A DNA stretch of 64,000 nucleotides from Halovenus sp037080055 (GTDB taxonomy: Archaea; Halobacteriota; Halobacteria; Halobacteriales; Haloarculaceae), in assembly GCF_037080055.1 (NCBI RefSeq), contig NZ_JBAOJI010000002.1, positions 496,001-560,000 of the forward strand, given 5' to 3'. The notes under the pieces are model-generated. The model saw only the letters and a list, made by a program, of their open reading frames with translations. It was not told where the DNA came from and made no database searches. Of this stretch, positions 60,858-64,000 are shown one piece after another. Each line of letters begins with the position of its first letter. Positions within the stretch are counted from its first letter, which is position 1. The translations under genes and the position numbers were made by a program.

Positions 60858-62117
60858 TCACTCACTCACTTCGTCGACGGTCACGGTAAATCCGACCTCA
60901 CGAAGCCGGTCTCCCAGTGGCTCACCGATCGCCGAGGCGGGCGTCAGGACGCCGCCGGACAGCGGCGAGTCGGTGTCGTCTTCGACCAGACACATCGCGG
61001 ACTCGCCGAGCATCCGCGCGGTCGCGCCGTATCCGGGATCTCTGTCCGCGCCGATGACCGACTCGACGGTGAACTGGCCGTCCGGCCCCGTTCCGCGCCC
61101 GCGAACGCGCACCGTGAACCGGCCGTTCTCGATCTGTTCTTCGCTCGGCCCCTCGCCAGGGTCCGGAAAGAGGAACTGCCGCATCCCGTCACGGATCGGG
61201 CTGATCGCCATTCCGGCGGTGAACAGCCCGAGACCGCCGGCGACCACAGTCGCGGCAGTCGCACCGAGGGGTCCACGCCCGGTCGTGACGGCCTCGGAAC
61301 AGCGAAACTCCCGGCCGTAGGGGTACTCAAGCAGCGCGTTACTGCGCCGGATGATCCGCTCGTTGACCGGCGCCATCGGCGATGGGGCTGTCCAGGACCC
61401 GCGCAGTCGGTCGTTCCGCGGGAGTCGTTGCTCACCCGGATCGACACCGTCGCGTTCACCCGGCGGTGCCAGCGAATACGGATTCCGGAGGGTCTGGCGG
61501 ACGATCGGATCTTCCGAGGCAGCCTCGAACAGTTCGCCGAAGCTGGCCAGCGTGCCGCCGCTCACGCCGCCTTTGGTGTCTTCGACGTAGATCCGAACCA
61601 TGTCGCAGGGCGCGCCGAACTCCTCGCGGGCGAAGTTCTGTGCGAGCAGCGTCCCCAGATCTGCGGGGACGGAATCGAAGCCACAGCTATGGACGATCCG
61701 GGTTCCGGACTCGACCGCCTGATCGTGGTACCGGTCGACGGTCTCTCTGACCCAGTTCACCTCGCCGGTTAGATCGCAGTAATCGGTCTCGGCGTCGATA
61801 CAGGCCTCGACCAGCGGGCTGCCGTACTTCGTGTACGGGCCGACGGTCGTACAGACGACCTGTGTCTGCGCTGCGAGTGCTTCGAGACTCTCGGGATCGG
61901 TTGCGTCCCCGAGTACGATGGGCACCTCGTCCCACTGCTCGCTCTGGTCGGTCAGTTCGGATTCGAGGGAGTCGAGTTTGTTCTCGTTCCGCCCGCCGAG
62001 TGCCAGCGAGAGTTCCTCCGGAGTGTACTGTTCAGTGAGATACTCTGCAACGAGGCGTCCGGCGACGCCCGTCGCACCCCACACGACGAGGTCGTACGTT
62101 CGGTCTGAATCTGCCAT
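60858..62117 (-). CDS. saccharopine dehydrogenase-like / trans-acting enoyl reductase-like oxidoreductase
   Basis: 419 residues. NAD(P)-binding VVWGATGVAGRLVAEYL (about 11-27), VCTTVGPYTKYGSPLVEACI, HSCGFDSVPADLG and GGVSGGTLASFGELFEA in an order typical of the saccharopine-dehydrogenase-like family (as in mycobacterial trans-acting enoyl reductase). Possible role in isoprenoid lipid saturation, but not determinable here. High GC, good haloarchaeal codon use. Confidence 0.85.
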   Translation of the reverse strand: MADSDRTYDLVVWGATGVAGRLVAEYLTEQYTPEELSLALGGRNENKLDSLESELTDQSEQWDEVPIVLGDATDPESLEALAAQTQVVCTTVGPYTKYGSPLVEACIDAETDYCDLTGEVNWVRETVDRYHDQAVESGTRIVHSCGFDSVPADLGTLLAQNFAREEFGAPCDMVRIYVEDTKGGVSGGTLASFGELFEAASEDPIVRQTLRNPYSLAPPGERDGVDPGEQRLPRNDRLRGSWTAPSPMAPVNERIIRRSNALLEYPYGREFRCSEAVTTGRGPLGATAATVVAGGLGLFTAGMAISPIRDGMRQFLFPDPGEGPSEEQIENGRFTVRVRGRGTGPDGQFTVESVIGADRDPGYGATARMLGESAMCLVEDDTDSPLSGGVLTPASAIGEPLGDRLREVGFTVTVDEVSE

Positions 62118-62291
62118 CTTCTCGCCCTCTCTAAGATGTCAAGCGGCTAAACAGCCTGGGTTTCGAAGTGGAAACGGGGCTGCAAGTGCAGAAGCCTCGC
62201 TCGTCGGTCGATTTCGACAGAAACCGCCTCGCGGGTCATACTTCCCCGCTCGGCACTTCGAGATTTTCACTCCGTTCAAATCTCGCTTGGT

Positions 62292-62306
62292 ACGCCAGGA
62301 CTGGGA
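62292..62306. repeat. left copy of tRNA-Ser 3'-end direct repeat (att-like)
   Basis: ACGCCAGGACTGGGA matches 62467-62481 exactly. The latter is the 3' end of tRNA-Ser (minus strand). Such duplicated tRNA ends are typical att scars in haloarchaea. Confidence 0.65.
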
Positions 62307-62466
62307 GTGAGCAGACGCTTCGCGTCTGCGATCCTCGCAGGACTTCGTCCTGCGGTGTTTGAACAGATGCGAGACGGTCGGCCTCACTCCGTTCGGCCGC
62401 ATGCGGCTCGCGTGTTCAAATCCCTGCGTTCGCCGTTTTGCCACTCACAAGCTGTTCGTGGCAAAA

Positions 62467-62481
62467 ACGCCAGGACTGGGA
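62467..62481. repeat. right copy of tRNA-Ser 3'-end direct repeat (att-like)
   Basis: The 3' end of tRNA-Ser(GGA) on the minus strand; identical over 15 nt to 62292-62306. Confidence 0.65.
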
Positions 62482-62548
62482 TTTGAACCCAGAATCCCAA
62501 AGGGAACACGCTTTCCAGGCGTGCGCCTTACCGTTCGGCCATCCTGGC
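62468..62548 (-). tRNA. tRNA-Ser (GGA)
   Basis: Minus strand, about 81 nt. Acceptor stem GCCAGGA pairs with TCCTGGC, followed by discriminator G. The anticodon loop CTGGAAA has anticodon GGA. A long variable arm (TTCCCTTTGGGAT) is typical of class II tRNA-Ser. The T-loop TTCAAAT fits. The CCA end is not encoded. Upstream, CAAAGATAAACTG is a weak TATA-like sequence. Confidence 0.95.
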
Positions 62549-62606
62549 TCAGTTTATCTTTGCGCGGCAGCGGGGTTAATGACTTTCGCTCTCGGTCGAC
62601 AACCTG

Positions 62607-63008
62607 TCACTCCTCCGTCGTTGACTCGTCGGGCCGACTCCCGCCGTCAGCAGAAATCGGTTCCGCCGACGGTTCGGTGTCTGTCGGGCCACTCCGAAGG
62701 ACGATGTAGAGGATCAGCGCCGCGATCAGGAAATCGAAGGTGTGCTCGACGAGATGATGGATCATCATCGGGGTGTACCCCATCACCGTGCCGGCGCCGA
62801 TGATCGAACGCAGAAACAGGGCGCCGACAGCCACCGCGATGAGCAGATACCGCATCGACCGGCGCTGCCGATAGGCCAGCAGACTCACCGCGAACAACAC
62901 TCCGGTCCCGATGCTGGCGAGGAAGACGACGCCAAGGATGAGCAGCGACCCCTCGACGCCCGCACCGCCGCTGTGGAGTGCCACGACCGACGTGATCTGC
63001 AGACTCAT
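62607..63008 (-). CDS. small membrane protein near NosL, unknown
   Basis: 133 residues. Four membrane segments (LLILGVVFLASIGTGVLFAV, MRYLLIAVAVGALFLRSIIG, a HHLVEHTFDFLIAALILYIV helix with two adjacent His, plus an N-terminal one). Acidic tail. Start ATG 63008 follows an in-frame extension that is not family-like. Divergent from a winged-helix regulator; with NosL downstream this looks like a denitrification/copper-associated neighbourhood, an inference from position. Confidence 0.7.
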   Translation of the reverse strand: MSLQITSVVALHSGGAGVEGSLLILGVVFLASIGTGVLFAVSLLAYRQRRSMRYLLIAVAVGALFLRSIIGAGTVMGYTPMMIHHLVEHTFDFLIAALILYIVLRSGPTDTEPSAEPISADGGSRPDESTTEE

Positions 63009-63171
63009 GATACAGTGTTCTTCTAGACCCACGCCCATCAATCCCGAGGTATAACTCTCGAAACGGCCGCTTGATCCCGACCGCATCATCCCGAGCGGTT
63101 CTTGATCGAATGGGACTCAACCGTGCTGTTTAGATACGCTGCTCGTCTAGCTCTGAATAGGTGACCAGCTA

Positions 63172-63690
63172 GTGTCCAACACACGGTCACGAATCCGTGA
63201 CTGTATCAACAGGAAACCCGGGATTCACTTCAACGATATCACGAGACAACTCGATATCGCGACCGGGCAGACCCAGTACCATCTCCGGAAACTGGTCCGG
63301 TCGGGGAAACTCGACAAGGAGTCTATCGCCGGGCGGACACACTACTACCCGCCCACATTCTCGACGTGGGAACGGGAAGCGATCGCGCTGCTCCGTCGGG
63401 AAACCAGCCGTGAGATTGTCCTCTATCTGCTGCGCAACGAACCCGCGGCACCCGCGGAGATCACCGAGAAACTCGATCTCGCGCGGAGTACCGTCGAATG
63501 GCATCTCTCACGGCTCGCCGACCACGATGTCGTCGAGAAACAGCCGATGGACGACGAGAGCGCCCGCGTCGTGGTCACGCTCTGCGAGAAAGAAACGATC
63601 TACCGGCTGCTCCGCGAGATCGAACCACACCTGCTCGACCGCGTCGTCGACCGCTTCTCGCGGCTCACCGACGAGTTGCTCGACGGCTGA
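63172..63690 (+). CDS. winged-helix transcriptional regulator (two HTH domains)
   Basis: 172 residues, GTG start. Two winged-helix units: GIHFNDITRQLDIATGQTQY to VRSGKLDKES (about 18-50) and LYLLRNEPAAPAEITEKLDL to LADHDVVEKQ (about 84-125). Typical of haloarchaeal tandem-wHTH regulators. Adjacent to the membrane protein and NosL genes; likely regulates them. Confidence 0.85.
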   Translation: MSNTRSRIRDCINRKPGIHFNDITRQLDIATGQTQYHLRKLVRSGKLDKESIAGRTHYYPPTFSTWEREAIALLRRETSREIVLYLLRNEPAAPAEITEKLDLARSTVEWHLSRLADHDVVEKQPMDDESARVVVTLCEKETIYRLLREIEPHLLDRVVDRFSRLTDELLDG

Positions 63691-63769
63691 TCGGCGCTCG
63701 GTCGCGTCCCCCGGCCGATTCGAGAACAGTACCAGAATCACCTTTGCCGGGGCTGGGAGTACCTAGTTA

Positions 63770-64000
63770 ATGGATCGACGAACCGCGCTCTGCACCGCAG
63801 CAGCGCTCGGCGTTGGCTCGCTGGCTGGCTGTCTCGGTACCGACTCCGGTTCCGAGGACGCTCCCGACCCTGTCGCGCTCTCCGGGACGAAATACGACTA
63901 TCAGGGCGGAATGGAAATCGGTGCCCACGGGGGCCCGAACGGACAGATCTTCTATCAGGACGAACAGCCAGAGCCAGTCGCTGGCTCTGCAGCCGTCCGT
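63770..64000 (+). CDS. nosL: NosL-like lipoprotein (partial, C-terminus outside window)
   Basis: First 77 residues. Lipoprotein/Tat-like signal: MDRRTALCTAAALGVGSLAGC with a lipobox Leu-Ala-Gly-Cys (Cys21). Then an acidic linker and YQGGMEIGAHGGPNGQIFYQD, as in haloarchaeal NosL. NosL carries copper to nitrous-oxide reductase NosZ or related cupredoxins. The gene runs past base 64000. Confidence 0.78.
   Translation, partial: MDRRTALCTAAALGVGSLAGCLGTDSGSEDAPDPVALSGTKYDYQGGMEIGAHGGPNGQIFYQDEQPEPVAGSAAVR

Larger units (their letters stand above)
62118..62606. other. interval with hairpins around tRNA-Ser
   Basis: Contains the tRNA and, to its left, several tight hairpins (for example GCAGACGCTTCGCGTCTGC at about 62311-62329 and GCAGGACTTCGTCCTGC at 62337-62353). 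A 15-nt copy of the tRNA 3' end at 62292-62306 makes the segment 62292-62481 look like the scar of an integrated element. Confidence 0.55.

Noticed and set aside
62311..62353. Possible CRISPR-like or short tandem repeat array near the tRNA
   Set aside because: These are isolated hairpins with different stems and no regular spacing, so not an array.

Overview
The window comes from a halophilic archaeon (class Halobacteria). The predicted proteins are acidic, starts are often leaderless or GTG, zinc-ribbon and Agl/Orc/UppP-type archaeal families are present, and the origin-box repeats are of the haloarchaeal type. The flanks are GC-rich and gene-dense. The middle (about 29-42 kb) is clearly AT-richer, as is usual for exchanged surface-glycan loci in these organisms. 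All names are assigned by reading motifs; no database search was run.

Layout. (1) 86-3205: three minus-strand nucleotide-sugar epimerase/dehydratases, one recognisable as a UDP-sulfoquinovose synthase. (2) 3280-5211: an RtcB-type RNA ligase with a small unknown upstream gene. (3) 5.2-23.2 kb: a plasmid-like region. It holds a HerA/TraG-type ATPase with a membrane partner, a winged-helix/transmembrane protein, HTH-PIN and nucleotidyltransferase-HEPN toxin-antitoxin-like genes lying among relics of an older orc1/cdc6 gene, and a replication origin (an intact orc1/cdc6 flanked by six origin-recognition-box repeats). It ends with a tightly overlapping operon carrying two ParB-like proteins. A 200-nt stretch with strong RNA-like folding sits just upstream of that operon.

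(4) 23.2-44.6 kb: a surface-polysaccharide / N-glycan cluster. It contains five GT4 glycosyltransferases, three alkaline-phosphatase-superfamily (sulfatase-like) proteins, a Wzx-type flippase, a polymerase-like membrane protein, a FkbM methyltransferase, an epimerase, a UDP-sugar 6-dehydrogenase and a polyprenyl glycosylphosphotransferase. It is scattered with dead insertion sequences (IS630 type, an internally deleted ISH8-type element, others). A split duplication shows that a flippase and a sulfatase gene were once adjacent. (5) 44.9-54.2 kb: secreted or membrane-anchored proteins, another epimerase, a TumE/TumA-type toxin-antitoxin pair, and the lipid-carrier phosphatase UppP next to a repeat-built membrane protein.

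(6) 54.2-64 kb: chromosomal housekeeping genes. These are a LutAB fusion with LutC (lactate oxidation), purE, a vapBC pair, rtcA, two tiny zinc proteins, an AbrB-PIN pair, a saccharopine-dehydrogenase-like oxidoreductase, tRNA-Ser(GGA) with a duplicated 3' end (attachment-site scar), and the start of a NosL/regulator neighbourhood.

How it fits together: sugar nucleotides are made by the epimerases, dehydrogenase and SQD1-like enzyme. The glycosylphosphotransferase loads the first sugar on a polyprenyl carrier, the GT4 enzymes extend it, the flippase moves it out, the polymerase-like protein may extend it, and UppP recycles the carrier. The most interesting unexplained items are the structured intergenic element at 18.56-18.77 kb, the origin with its decayed predecessor, and the HTH-PIN modules.
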